Assembly (NCBI RefSeq): GCF_004053875.1
Contig: NZ_SBIP01000001.1
Coordinates: 1,249,282 to 1,313,281 of the forward strand
Direction of reading: 5' to 3'
DNA: 64,000 nucleotides
From: Neorhizobium lilium
Lineage (GTDB): Bacteria; Pseudomonadota; Alphaproteobacteria; Rhizobiales; Rhizobiaceae
This document shows, in pieces, positions 26,834 through 35,228 of this stretch. The stretch's first letter is position 1. Every line of letters begins with the position of its first letter. The notes beneath the pieces are model-generated. The model searched no databases. It was given only the letters and a program-made list of their open reading frames with translations, and was not told the origin of the DNA. The position numbers were made by a program, and so were the translations under genes.

Positions 26834-27841
26834 TCATGGCGCGGCCTCTGCTAATACGTCGAGATTGATACGAGCGAGCGGCCGCTTGTCCTCCTGGATC
26901 TCGTGGGTCATCTCCACCAGGCGCATGGCCAGTGGCGTCAGCACCCGCATCTCGCGACCGATTTCGATGACCGGCGATAGCTGCGCATCTACCTCGGCCC
27001 TGCGCCTGCGCATTGCCAGGTCATGCCGGATATCGCAAGATGCGCGGTCGTGGGCGACCATGTCGTCGAAGGACTTGTCAGCCTGTCCCGGGGTTGCAAG
27101 AGGCCCGAAAGCCGTGGGATCGAAACCGTCGAAAGGCTCGGCGCGGATATTGTTGATGGCGGCAACGGTCGCCACTTCCAGTGCAAGCTTGCGCAATACC
27201 GGCCTTGCCGCCTCGTCCGCCAAGATATCGGCAATGCTATCGTCGGTCAGCGCCACGCCGAAAAGCAGCGTATCGTGGATAAGCTTGCTCCAGAGGAAGC
27301 CCGAGATATTGTTCGTGACCATCGCTTTCGGCTCAAGCGACTTTATCAGGTGGTAGATGTCTTCGGCACGATCTGTGAAACGGCCACCCAGCTCGCCGAT
27401 CATCGCTGCGCCGGGACGGCTATACTGGACGACGCCCGGTTCGAGATAATCTGCCTGGAGGTTGACGAAGCAGCCGACCACCCGGTTTTGGCCGGCAATG
27501 CGGGCGATCACTCGCTCATTCAACCCGTTCTGGGCCGATACGATATAGCCATCGGACGTCACATGATCGACCATTGCGTGTGCGGCGTCTTCGGTATCAC
27601 CCGCTTTGACACAGAGGAAGCTATGCTCGTAGACGCCCCTCAGTTCCGCCGGCAGAAAGGCCCTCCCCTTCACCGTGCCCTCAAAGATCGGCCCTACAAC
27701 CGTCAGCCCCTTCTCATTGATGGCATCCACATGGGCCTTGGCGTTATCGACGAAGATCACGTCCTGACCAGCCCTGATGAAGGCGGCGCCCAGCGTTCCG
27801 CCGATCGCGCCGGCACCCCAAATCAGGATTGGCTTGCTCAT
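26834..27841 (-). CDS. 2-dehydropantoate 2-reductase family protein (PanE/ApbA-like)
   Basis: This 335-residue NAD(P)-dependent ketoacid reductase-like protein has an N-terminal Rossmann motif GAGAIGGTLGAAFIRAG (about 9-25), SAQNGLNE near 115 and a C-terminal helical ApbA-type domain with a lysine in SGFLWSKLIHD near 190. True PanE makes pantoate, but many rhizobial paralogues act in other catabolic routes, so a biosynthetic role is not assured. It starts at the ATG at 27841. The gene lies alone beside the IS, and its stop is 40 bp from the element's right end. Confidence 0.8.
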   Translation of the reverse strand: MSKPILIWGAGAIGGTLGAAFIRAGQDVIFVDNAKAHVDAINEKGLTVVGPIFEGTVKGRAFLPAELRGVYEHSFLCVKAGDTEDAAHAMVDHVTSDGYIVSAQNGLNERVIARIAGQNRVVGCFVNLQADYLEPGVVQYSRPGAAMIGELGGRFTDRAEDIYHLIKSLEPKAMVTNNISGFLWSKLIHDTLLFGVALTDDSIADILADEAARPVLRKLALEVATVAAINNIRAEPFDGFDPTAFGPLATPGQADKSFDDMVAHDRASCDIRHDLAMRRRRAEVDAQLSPVIEIGREMRVLTPLAMRLVEMTHEIQEDKRPLARINLDVLAEAAP

Positions 27842-27973
27842 GACTACCCGCTTTCAAGCATAAACTCATGCCGCTTCTACCAGCGAAACCGCCAAGATCA
27901 ACAACAACCTCTGCGGCTTCCCTGCCGTCTGGACTAACGGCGGGAAGTTTCAGAACAAAATCAAAACTCCGCT

Positions 27974-28168
27974 TCAGTGGACACTGGGCGTCTTGACCAC
28001 GGTCGCAAAATCTTCCGCAACCAGTTCGCTGATGGCGATCAGCACCTCTTCGGGTGAAAATCCGGAAGCGATGACCGAGCGGACCAGGTCCTGAAGGTCA
28101 GGTTCGACGACGTCGCGGCAGTCTTCCAGACGTTCGTCCGAAACATTCAGTGAATAAAACTCTTCCAT
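27974..28168 (-). CDS. Small acidic helical protein, unknown function
   Basis: This 64-residue acidic protein is predicted mostly helical (DLQDLVRSVIASGFSPEEVL, AISELVAEDFATVV). The ATG at 28168 is preceded by AAGGA eight bases upstream, which supports it as a real gene. No known domain is recognised. It faces away from the secreted hydrolase gene and lies 133 bp upstream of the PanE-like gene on the same strand. Confidence 0.55.
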   Translation of the reverse strand: MEEFYSLNVSDERLEDCRDVVEPDLQDLVRSVIASGFSPEEVLIAISELVAEDFATVVKTPSVH

Positions 28169-28237
28169 GGCATATCCTTAACCATTTATGGGTTGGTTGC
28201 CCAACAACCGTCTTTTGGCTGGAGCGATCTCGATAGG

Positions 28238-28387
28238 TCAGCCGAGTTTTTCGGCGATCAGCACCTTCATCTCATGGCGCGTCAGGAGACATGGGTCTGG
28301 CTTCCAGTCAGAGACAGGCTCTGGTGGCTTCGTGCGCTCACTTGCTTGTGCAGCCGCACGAGCAGCGGCATTGGTCTTGTCGTTCAA
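28238..28387 (-). CDS. Small protein, unknown function
   Basis: A 49-residue reading frame starts at a TTG preceded by GGGAAGGA at good spacing (an upstream in-frame TTG at 28429 lacks one). The product has an alanine-rich helical start (NDKTNAAARAAAQASERT) and a C-terminal segment SDWKPDPCLLTRHEMKVLI that looks conserved in character. It is too short for firm assignment. The remaining bases up to the hydrolase start at 28615 hold its ribosome-binding site and presumably a promoter; I see no other gene. Confidence 0.4.
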   Translation of the reverse strand: MNDKTNAAARAAAQASERTKPPEPVSDWKPDPCLLTRHEMKVLIAEKLG

Positions 28388-28614
28388 TGAAAATCCTTCC
28401 CGCAAGATGCGGTATGCCAAGGACCACAAGGATGAGCGCGGCTTTGCGTCAGCTCAAAGATGGTCGTTGATGATTGGGGTACATATTAGATAGGAACATG
28501 ATGCGGCGATTCAATGTCCTTGCTAAATCTCCGAGTTGCATCTGGTTCCTGGGCCCTTTGGGGCTATCTACCAGACCAAACCATCAACAACGGCAATCAG
28601 GGAGGAGCGATCGC

Positions 28615-30204
28615 ATGGAAAGACATCATAAAGCGCCGCTACTCGCCGCGATCCTGTTTGCGACCACGGCGACAGCTCAGGATGCCAATAAGCCTGTCGT
28701 AAACCCTGGCACACCTGTTCCCGAATGCCGCCAACGGATCAACATAGACCGGAATGGCGAGCTTCCGGGCTACAAGTCAACTTGGGATGGCCAAGAGGTC
28801 TGCCTGCCGTTCACGCCGACGAACCAGTTGCTTCCGCGCGGCGTATCGCCCGACGACTTTTACATCGGCGAGTTTTCCGACGAACGTATCCGGCAGAAAT
28901 GGCAGGTCTGCAAGGCCGATCCCGGTTGCGTGGAAAAGACGATGACGGCCGCAAGGGCTTTCGCCAAATTCGAACCGCGCGACACCGGAACCGTCGACAA
29001 GTCGGGCGTCATCGACTTCGACGGCAGCGTCGATCTTCACCAGATCAGGCGTCCTGCCTATTTCGGCAAGCCCGAATACGGCGAGCCGATAGCTCAAAGC
29101 GACGCCACCACCTATATCGTAGAGTTCACCGTCCCGCATGACAGTTTCGAAACCCGCCTTTTGAAGCTCGAAGGCGATATCAAACTGCGCGGCTGGTACA
29201 TCAAAGGCACCGGCGTCGCCGATACAGATGGCAAAAAGAAGCGAGCGCTTGTCATCCTGAACAATGGCGGCGGTGGCGAGCTGACCGCGATAGACGATCC
29301 TCGCACACCGCCATTTGCGGTGGATCAGGCGACGGGCAACTACTCCCCCGCCAAGAGCGACGAGCTGTCGGAGGAGCCAGGCACGCGGCATTGGCGCGGC
29401 TTTCTCCGCGCCTTTAACGCGGCGGGCTTCGACGTGCTCATCACGGACCGGCGCGGCAACGGGATCTCCGGAGGCAGAAACGGCTTCAACACGGCCGAGC
29501 AGGCTAACGACATATTCCGCGAACTCGATCAGCTGGACACCGGCAAGGGACTGCGTGTGCTTGCGCCCAACGGACAGGAAAGCGCGGAAGAACCGGCTGC
29601 GAAACTCCTGCTCGACGGCCAGTCGGCAAAGGAAGTGCCGATCGTGGTCGGCGGCTATTCCCGCGGCTCCTATGCCACCCAGTGGTTCATGCAGAAGAAC
29701 TTCGTCCAGGACTGCAACTACGACATCCCGGAAAAACCCTGCAAGGGTCCAAGAGGGCTCGACAACATCAAGGGCGCCATCCTCTACGGCCCCAACTCGG
29801 CTGGGCTTGGATATCGCCTCGCCGGGCATGATTTGGTGGAAGGCGCGTTGCGGCAGGAATTCGATACCACCTATTATCCTGACTCTGCCATACTCGCCAA
29901 TGTCGACAAGTGGCCCGCGCTGCAGATCGTCAAAGGCACATGGGACTACGTGGAAGGGCTGGAGGGCTCCTTTGCGACATACCAGAGGGCAAAGGGACTA
30001 AAGGATATTTCAGTCTTTCTCGGGCCGCATATCCTGCAGACTCAGAACCCGCAGAACATGGAATTTGCCGCTGGCCGCATGGTGTCCTTCGCGACGGCCG
30101 CTGTCCTTAGCCGAAAGGAAGTGCCAGGCGCAGTCAATCCGAAGGATCTGAAGGAGCTTGTCCTTTCGGTGCCCCACCAATGGGAACTGTCGAGCAAGCC
30201 CTAA
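28615..30204 (+). CDS. Secreted alpha/beta hydrolase
   Basis: This protein has 529 residues from the ATG at 28615, chosen because GGGAGGAG lies nine bases upstream and a signal peptide (APLLAAILFATTATAQ) follows at once. The mature protein has the alpha/beta-hydrolase nucleophile motif GGYSRGSYA (Ser about 349) and an oxyanion-type NNGGGGEL near 220. Four or more cysteines in the extracytoplasmic domain could form disulfides. It is likely a periplasmic esterase or peptidase-like enzyme; the family is not pinned down. Downstream lies the decayed zone at 30.2-31.4 kb. Confidence 0.75.
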   Translation: MERHHKAPLLAAILFATTATAQDANKPVVNPGTPVPECRQRINIDRNGELPGYKSTWDGQEVCLPFTPTNQLLPRGVSPDDFYIGEFSDERIRQKWQVCKADPGCVEKTMTAARAFAKFEPRDTGTVDKSGVIDFDGSVDLHQIRRPAYFGKPEYGEPIAQSDATTYIVEFTVPHDSFETRLLKLEGDIKLRGWYIKGTGVADTDGKKKRALVILNNGGGGELTAIDDPRTPPFAVDQATGNYSPAKSDELSEEPGTRHWRGFLRAFNAAGFDVLITDRRGNGISGGRNGFNTAEQANDIFRELDQLDTGKGLRVLAPNGQESAEEPAAKLLLDGQSAKEVPIVVGGYSRGSYATQWFMQKNFVQDCNYDIPEKPCKGPRGLDNIKGAILYGPNSAGLGYRLAGHDLVEGALRQEFDTTYYPDSAILANVDKWPALQIVKGTWDYVEGLEGSFATYQRAKGLKDISVFLGPHILQTQNPQNMEFAAGRMVSFATAAVLSRKEVPGAVNPKDLKELVLSVPHQWELSSKP

Positions 30205-30247
30205 AACCGATTGAAGGGGTTCTCTTTAAAGCATGTCGCGGCGTGCT

Positions 30248-30745
30248 TTAAAGCCGGATGCTTTTTTCTACCCCCAGATGCGCGCCCAGCACGGCTTCGT
30301 CAGCCAGCAGATCGGCACTCTGACCCTGATAGACCACTGCTCCCCGGTCGAGGATCACCACATCGTCCGTCAGCGGCAAGACCTTGCGTGCCTTCTGCTC
30401 GACGGTGATCGCCGACACCCCTTCACCTTGTGTAACCCGCTGTATCGCTGCCAAAACCTGGCACCGTCGTTGACAACAAGTTCCTGAGCGATGCGGCTGG
30501 TTGGTCGGCTACCCCGTCATCGTCGCGAATTACAGGCTCGATCTTCCTGCTGCAACCGTGCCGCCTTTGGTTGCCATGAACGTCTTGGTCTTGGCCCCAG
30601 CCGAAACCTGACGTCTGGTCGAGGCGAAAGGCCCGGTCATCGGCAGTATAAGGCCGACTTTTATGATCTCCTCCGCCGACACTGGTGCCGAAGCGGATAA
30701 GGTCATCGCCAATCCGGCAAGACCCAGCAACATTCATTTGATCAT
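30248..30745 (-). pseudogene. Remnant of a branched-chain amino acid ABC transporter: livK 5' end fused to livF 3' end
   Basis: Minus-strand reading gives a LivK-like start: ATG at 30745 after GGGAGGAG, an in-frame TGA at codon 4, then MLLGLAGLAMTLSASAPVSA (signal peptide) and VGLILPMTGPFAST. The match continues in other frames as KIEPVIRDDDGVAD and RIAQELVVNDGA, so at least two frameshifts are present. Near 30455 it switches to a LivF C terminus (VSAITVEQKARKVLPL, VVILDRGAVVYQGQ) that runs to a stop at 30248. The rest of livK, livH, livM, livG and the start of livF are missing, consistent with one large internal deletion. Confidence 0.8.
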
Positions 30746-30979
30746 TAACTCCTCCCAAGAGCCAAAACATTTTCGACGGGCGTGTAGCCGCGGTCCGGCA
30801 TCCCGTAACACCCATTCACCGAAGACAGCCGGTGTTGCCGGACGCTTGCATCACTTGCCGCTTGTCCTCCTCCCAGGCACACACGGCACCTCGCCTTGCA
30901 TCCTATAGGCGGCAGAGGGTCAAGGTTTATCAGATCGTCTGACCGGCTTATAAGTTCGGTTATTCGCTCTATACGGATA

Positions 30980-31300
30980 TCAATGAAGTCAGCTGGGTGG
31001 TCGTCGTCATCCTAAGGCGCGGCGACAGTTCCGTCAGAGCCGGGGTCAAGCAAGGCAAAAGCGCGCGCGATCCGGCGTGCCAAAATCTCCCCGGCCTGGT
31101 TGGCAAAAATCCGCTGCGGCGTGCGCAAGAAGAGCGGAACGCCGGCCGTCTGCTCCGATCTTAGCCAAAGCCTGGGTGACGGCCGGCTGCAATACGAAGC
31201 AAAGCTCGGCGGCTTCGGTCACCGAACCTGTCTCCACGACAGTCAGAAAGGCGCGAAAACTGTGCCTCGAATTTTCAGTGCGGCCAGTCGGTGAGATCAT
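30980..31300 (-). pseudogene. Frameshifted LysR-type regulator remnant
   Basis: From the ATG at 31300 the minus strand reads a LysR helix-turn-helix (FRAFLTVVETGSVTEAAELC, PAVTQALAKI). A one-base shift then restores the family sequence in a second frame (EQTAGVPLFLRTP, RIFANQAGEILARRIARAF), and another shift gives ALTELSPRLRMTTTTQLTSL before stops appear. The effector domain is absent. It lies between the liv remnant and repC, in the same decayed stretch. Confidence 0.75.
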
Positions 31301-31326
31301 GAGAGCCTGTTGTAGACGAACCGCGT

Positions 31327-31362
31327 GCCACCGGCATGTTCTATTTTGGACATGCCGGTGGC
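31327..31362. repeat. Perfect 13-bp inverted repeat downstream of repC
   Basis: GCCACCGGCATGT and ACATGCCGGTGGC pair perfectly around a 10-bp A+T-rich loop, about 75 bp after the repC stop. There is no T-run on either side, so it is not a standard intrinsic terminator. It could be a 3' stabiliser of the repABC message, a partition (parS-like) site or a scar of recombination. Confidence 0.6.
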
Positions 31363-31434
31363 CGATGTTCTCGCGGGGCAGGCAGTGCCTGGTTGGCGTC
31401 AAGAGGCTATACCCCGTGGCTATCGAGCGCTTCA

Positions 31435-32643
31435 TCAGGCATTCAGCGCCTTGAGCATCGGGTGGATGGAGAACCGGCCTTTTTCAGCCTTGCGGGTTAG
31501 GTCGCGCAGGTAACCGCCGGGCGACCTAATGGCCTCCGCCCGCTCAAGAATGGCCGCGATGACGACGGCCGCCGGGATATCTCCCATGGATTGTCGGGCC
31601 GCCGCCCAGGCACTCGGACTGATGCCGAGCATGGACCGGACGATTTCGGCCGCGGCCAGGACATCGCTCCAGCTATGCACCCCGCCGCGGGCATATTCGG
31701 CAATCTGTGGGCATGTCTTGAGGAAGTCCTTCAGTCCCATTCCAACCGACTTCCGTTCCGGGGCAGTAGCCTGCGGCTGGGTATCTTGTTCTTTGCCGCT
31801 TAATTCAGAATTTTGGTCTGTATTTGAATTCTGAATATGGCGCTCAAAAATAGACTCATTGGCGCTCATTTCTTCTTCTGTGATATTTTCGAGGTAGGAT
31901 GCCTCCACTTCGATTCTGAGCTGGAGGAGCGCTTCGCACCGCAATTTGAGGTCCCGTATGTCTCCCGTGCGCGATACCCGGCCTGACAATACCTGGAGCC
32001 TCTCTATGAATGATTGCCAATCTCCAGCACGCCCTTCCTCCAGCGCTGCCTCGATCGTCTTGGCTATATCCCGCAAGTGAAGCGTGATTTCGGAGCGGAC
32101 GCGATTGAGACGCCTTGCCTGCTCCCGCACCTCTTCTGCCCGCGAGAAGATCTCCTCGGCGCGCAGCGCCAGCGGCGCCAAATCAAACCCGAAGGCGTTC
32201 TCGACCTGGCCTCTGTCGTCCCTGCGGCAAAAGCGCTTGCCGTTGGCGCTATCACGACGAAAAATGAAGCCTGAATCGACCAATGCCGCCAAATGACGCC
32301 GAAGCGTGGCAGGCGACATACCGCGCGAGCGGATCGAGAGCTCGGCATTGGACGGGAATACGATGATCGGTGTCTTTCCGTCCAGTTCCCGATCCTGATG
32401 GAAACTTGTAAGCGCCTCCAGCACGCTGATAGAGCGGTCGGAGAGGCCGTAGGCCTCACGCGCTTCCGTCAGTGCCCGGATAAGCTGCCACTTCTCCGCC
32501 GTGCCCGTTTGATTTCCGCTTTCGCCTGAACGCAGTCGCTCTTGCCGGCGCTCCACTTCCGCTCTCAGCGAAAAATTGCGCGCACTGAACGGAGCGCCGC
32601 CAAAAGGCGTCGTTGCCAGTCGTTCCACCATGTCCGTCTCCAT
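31435..32643 (-). CDS. repC: Replication initiator RepC
   Basis: This is the RepC initiator of a repABC replicon, about 402 residues from the ATG at 32643. The protein begins METDMVERLATTPFGG, like other RepC starts (TTPFG). The reading frame is open up to 32706 and another ATG at 32631 has GGAG upstream, so the start is uncertain. An N-terminal helix-turn-helix domain (LSIRSRGMSPATLRRHLAAL) binds origin DNA and the C-terminal half is helical. In this family the origin lies inside repC itself. It is the last gene of repABC, and its translation is controlled by a counter-transcribed RNA upstream. Confidence 0.92.
   Translation of the reverse strand: METDMVERLATTPFGGAPFSARNFSLRAEVERRQERLRSGESGNQTGTAEKWQLIRALTEAREAYGLSDRSISVLEALTSFHQDRELDGKTPIIVFPSNAELSIRSRGMSPATLRRHLAALVDSGFIFRRDSANGKRFCRRDDRGQVENAFGFDLAPLALRAEEIFSRAEEVREQARRLNRVRSEITLHLRDIAKTIEAALEEGRAGDWQSFIERLQVLSGRVSRTGDIRDLKLRCEALLQLRIEVEASYLENITEEEMSANESIFERHIQNSNTDQNSELSGKEQDTQPQATAPERKSVGMGLKDFLKTCPQIAEYARGGVHSWSDVLAAAEIVRSMLGISPSAWAAARQSMGDIPAAVVIAAILERAEAIRSPGGYLRDLTRKAEKGRFSIHPMLKALNA
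31803..31836. other. A+T-rich inverted repeat inside repC, candidate origin region
   Basis: ATTCAGAAT and ATTCTGAAT form a perfect 9-bp inverted repeat with a 16-bp spacer, in the locally A+T-rich part of repC (about 31795-31900). Origins of repABC replicons are known to lie within repC in such an A+T-rich stretch. Placement here is an inference from composition. Confidence 0.45.
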
Positions 32644-32720
32644 TCGGAGGCAAGTGCCCGGATAACGGCCAGCGTCAGCCAAAGTCTTTTCGTTCGGAAA
32701 CGACATTTCTGTCGCCGACT

Positions 32721-32750
32721 CTTGACTTTGGGCATCGGAAGTGATTCTCT
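32721..32750 (+). promoter_or_regulatory. Promoter candidate for the counter-transcribed RNA
   Basis: CTTGAC/TTGACT at 32721-32727 is followed 17 bp later by TTCTCT, the loose minus-10 form typical of alphaproteobacterial sigma-70 promoters. It points toward repB, opposite to repABC, and would start an RNA near 32757. Confidence 0.45.
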
Positions 32751-32756
32751 TGAACT

Positions 32757-32807
32757 GCTTAGATTGAAGAGGGCTTCCAGGACGGTGACGTTTTGGGGGC
32801 CTTTTTT
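32757..32807 (+). ncRNA. Counter-transcribed RNA (incA/RepE type) of the repABC operon
   Basis: In the repB-repC gap the plus strand encodes a compact terminator hairpin: GGCTTCC (32772-32778) pairs with GGGGGCC (32795-32801) through G-C and G-U pairs, the stem continues with AGGACG/CGTTTT, and the loop is GTGA. Six T residues follow (32802-32807). Together with the promoter candidate this gives an antisense RNA of about 51 nt. Size, position and orientation match the small antisense RNAs that set RepC levels and incompatibility in repABC replicons. The exact 5' end is an estimate. Confidence 0.7.
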
Positions 32808-32891
32808 CTTGCTCTCTTGGCTTCCTTGTTAGGGTTGATCGGAACCCTTCCGGGCTACTCGCTCACAACGGTCTCAGGCGTGTTCGCCTGC

Positions 32892-33941
32892 CTACCGCTT
32901 TGCGAGAAACTCCTGATATTGCTTTGCCAGCGACGCTGCGACTTCATCGACGAAGTTCGCATCTACGTCCGCTACAAACTCGATCCGCTTCGACTTCCCT
33001 TCCCGGCGCACACGCGCGAACACCTTGCCGTTTTTGTCCTTCAGCTCTTGCGGCTGCGGCGCGTCGGGCTTCTGCCGCCGCGACAGCCGGTCGAAGAGAA
33101 GCTGAAAGCGGCCATCGGTATCGGCGGTCTGGAAGCGCTGGAACTGGATCTCGTCATTGGCAATGCTCTGTGCAGCGCCGCTTTCCAGCATCTCGCCAAG
33201 CTTCATCCAGCGGTCGCGCCCGGCCTTCGGGGCGGGACCGATGACGCGGATGAAGGTTTCAGGGATGCCTTCCACTACCGCCAGCAACCGCGACAACTCG
33301 CTCTTCTGCACCGCCAGCGCATCACCAATCACTTTGCGGTCAAATCCGTGGCTGGCAAGGTTCTTGGCAAACAAGCCGCGCTCGATAAACGAGAGGTTCC
33401 GCCGCTCAGCATTTTCCTTGCCTTGCGCCAGTACCAATTCGGCGTCGGACAGAGGCCTGACGACCGCCTTAACTTCGATCCCGAGCCGGCCTGCTGCGCG
33501 GACGCGCCGATGACCATAGGCGATCTGGTAGCGGCCGGATTCCGTCGGATGCGGGCGCAGCAGCACCGGGACCTGCTGGCCGCTTTCGCGGATGCTGTCC
33601 ACCAGTGCGGCAAAATCATCGTCATCGCGATCATCAAGCCGGAGCCGATCCTCCACGAAGGAGGACGCGATCTTGTCCGGATGAATGGTGACGATACGTT
33701 CGCCTTCGCTCAACGCCTGACGCAGAGCCCTCGCCTCCTCCGCCTCCCGGGTCATGGCTCCGAGCGAAAGACCCATGGCCTTCACGGCGCCTGACGCCGG
33801 CCGTTGCGGAACGGTCTCGACCGTTTGCGGACGCGCGGCGTCACCATCGGGCACCGCCTTAGTCTCGGGTGCTTTTCCAACTTCAGTCGATGAAAGGCCG
33901 CCTGCAAAAAGCGCCTTCAATTCGTTCTTTCGGCTAACCAT
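32892..33941 (-). CDS. repB: Partition protein RepB (ParB-like)
   Basis: This protein has 349 residues from the ATG at 33941, which has GGAAGG seven bases upstream and gives the usual start MVSRKNELKALF; a TTG at 33959 is less likely. A ParB N-terminal nuclease-like domain (VPVLLRPHPTESGRYQIAYG, HRRVRAAGRLG) is followed by a helix-turn-helix (RKVIGDALAVQKSELSRLLA). It binds the centromere-like parS sites and works with RepA in segregation. repA ends 21 bp upstream and repC lies downstream across the antisense RNA region. Confidence 0.92.
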   Translation of the reverse strand: MVSRKNELKALFAGGLSSTEVGKAPETKAVPDGDAARPQTVETVPQRPASGAVKAMGLSLGAMTREAEEARALRQALSEGERIVTIHPDKIASSFVEDRLRLDDRDDDDFAALVDSIRESGQQVPVLLRPHPTESGRYQIAYGHRRVRAAGRLGIEVKAVVRPLSDAELVLAQGKENAERRNLSFIERGLFAKNLASHGFDRKVIGDALAVQKSELSRLLAVVEGIPETFIRVIGPAPKAGRDRWMKLGEMLESGAAQSIANDEIQFQRFQTADTDGRFQLLFDRLSRRQKPDAPQPQELKDKNGKVFARVRREGKSKRIEFVADVDANFVDEVAASLAKQYQEFLAKR

Positions 33942-33962
33942 TGCCGAGCCTTCCTTCAATCG

Positions 33963-35228
33963 TCATCGGTTCCATGCCGCGTGGATAAGCCCCGCAATCT
34001 CTTCGTTGACGGCATTCATGGCCTCGACCGCGCGGTCGTAGGTGGTGCGGGTAAAATTCTCCCGCCCGACCTCGTACAGCGTCTGCTTGGTAAGACCGGC
34101 ATCCGAGACTGCGGTGGATTTCAACATCGGCGACGTGAGTACGCGATCACCGAACAGCGACCTCATGAAGCCGACAATCTGAGCTTGCGGGCCGTCATTC
34201 GGCTCGAAACGGGTGACGAGGTAGCGCAGGAAATCGAAGTTCAGCGTGCCGCCCGCCTCGCGTACCACGGATAGAAGGTCCGACGTCATGAACAGAAACT
34301 GGTTCATGGATGCGACATCGAGCATCTGCGGATGAACCGTCACGATAACGGAGGTCGAAGCACAGAGCGCGGCTAGCGTCAGATAGCCAAGCTGCGGCGG
34401 GCAGTCGATCACGACGATGTCGTAGTTCGCCTCGACTGTCTGCAAAGCCGCCTGAATGCGCGCAAAGAAGAGCGGTCCCACATCCTCGCCGCTCTGCCGG
34501 CGCGTCAGGGCCTGCGGCGTTACATGTTCGAATTCCTGAAGCTCGATATTTCCGGGAACCAGGTCCAGGCCAGGGAAATAACTACCGCGAATGATATCGG
34601 TCAGCGGACGCTGCTCGCTGTCATAGCGGATGGCACCATAAAGTGTATCATTGCCGGTGAGATCGAGCTCCGGCTGATAGCCGAACAGCGCCGAAAGAGA
34701 GGCTTGCGGATCGAGGTCGATGGCCAATACACGGTGGCCGCTCAGGGCAAGATACTGCGCGAGATGGACGGCCGAAGTGGTCTTGCCCGATCCACCCTTG
34801 AAATTGGTGACGGAGATGACCTGAAGATGTTCGCCATTCTCGGCATCCCGGCGCGGCAAGTAGGCTTTCGCCTTTGCAAAATTGCCTTTGGCAGCCGCCT
34901 GTTCGGCCAGGTGTACGCGAAGCGCATTGATATCGGCGAGTGAATAGAAACGACGGCCTCCGGCGCCCGTTTCCGGCTGCGGCCCCTCGCCCGCCAAGGA
35001 GAGTTGGCGAAGATAGCCGTCAGACACTCCGATCAGCTTGGCAGCCTCACCGGAGGAGAAGCCGCGCAGCGATTTCATGGACGCTGGCGGATACAGGCGT
35101 TCCCGCATAGCCTTCAATTGTTCGGAAAGGGCCCGAGCATCCTTCGCGATCGCTTCATCGGCGAGAATGCGCGGAACTTCGGTTGCCTCCGCCTTGCGTA
35201 CCGCCGATTTCTTAGCCGATCCGGCCAT
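33963..35228 (-). CDS. repA: Partition ATPase RepA (ParA-like)
   Basis: This 421-residue type Ia ParA protein has an N-terminal helix-turn-helix region (SSGEAAKLIGVSDGYLRQLS, about 58-77) for autoregulation, then the deviant Walker A KGGSGKTTSAVHLAQ near 145, DLDPQASLS near 175 and VIDCPPQLG near 275. With RepB it segregates the replicon and represses the repABC promoter. The ATG at 35228 has GGGAGAG upstream. It is the first gene of the operon, transcribed from the 35.2-35.6 kb region. Confidence 0.93.
   Translation of the reverse strand: MAGSAKKSAVRKAEATEVPRILADEAIAKDARALSEQLKAMRERLYPPASMKSLRGFSSGEAAKLIGVSDGYLRQLSLAGEGPQPETGAGGRRFYSLADINALRVHLAEQAAAKGNFAKAKAYLPRRDAENGEHLQVISVTNFKGGSGKTTSAVHLAQYLALSGHRVLAIDLDPQASLSALFGYQPELDLTGNDTLYGAIRYDSEQRPLTDIIRGSYFPGLDLVPGNIELQEFEHVTPQALTRRQSGEDVGPLFFARIQAALQTVEANYDIVVIDCPPQLGYLTLAALCASTSVIVTVHPQMLDVASMNQFLFMTSDLLSVVREAGGTLNFDFLRYLVTRFEPNDGPQAQIVGFMRSLFGDRVLTSPMLKSTAVSDAGLTKQTLYEVGRENFTRTTYDRAVEAMNAVNEEIAGLIHAAWNR

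Noticed and set aside
30866..30874. A further CCTCCTCCC on the plus strand inside a weak TGCCG/CGGCA hairpin
   Set aside because: Only a 5-bp stem and no terminator; read on the minus strand it is simply a GGGAGGAGG ribosome-binding-like sequence in a decayed region.
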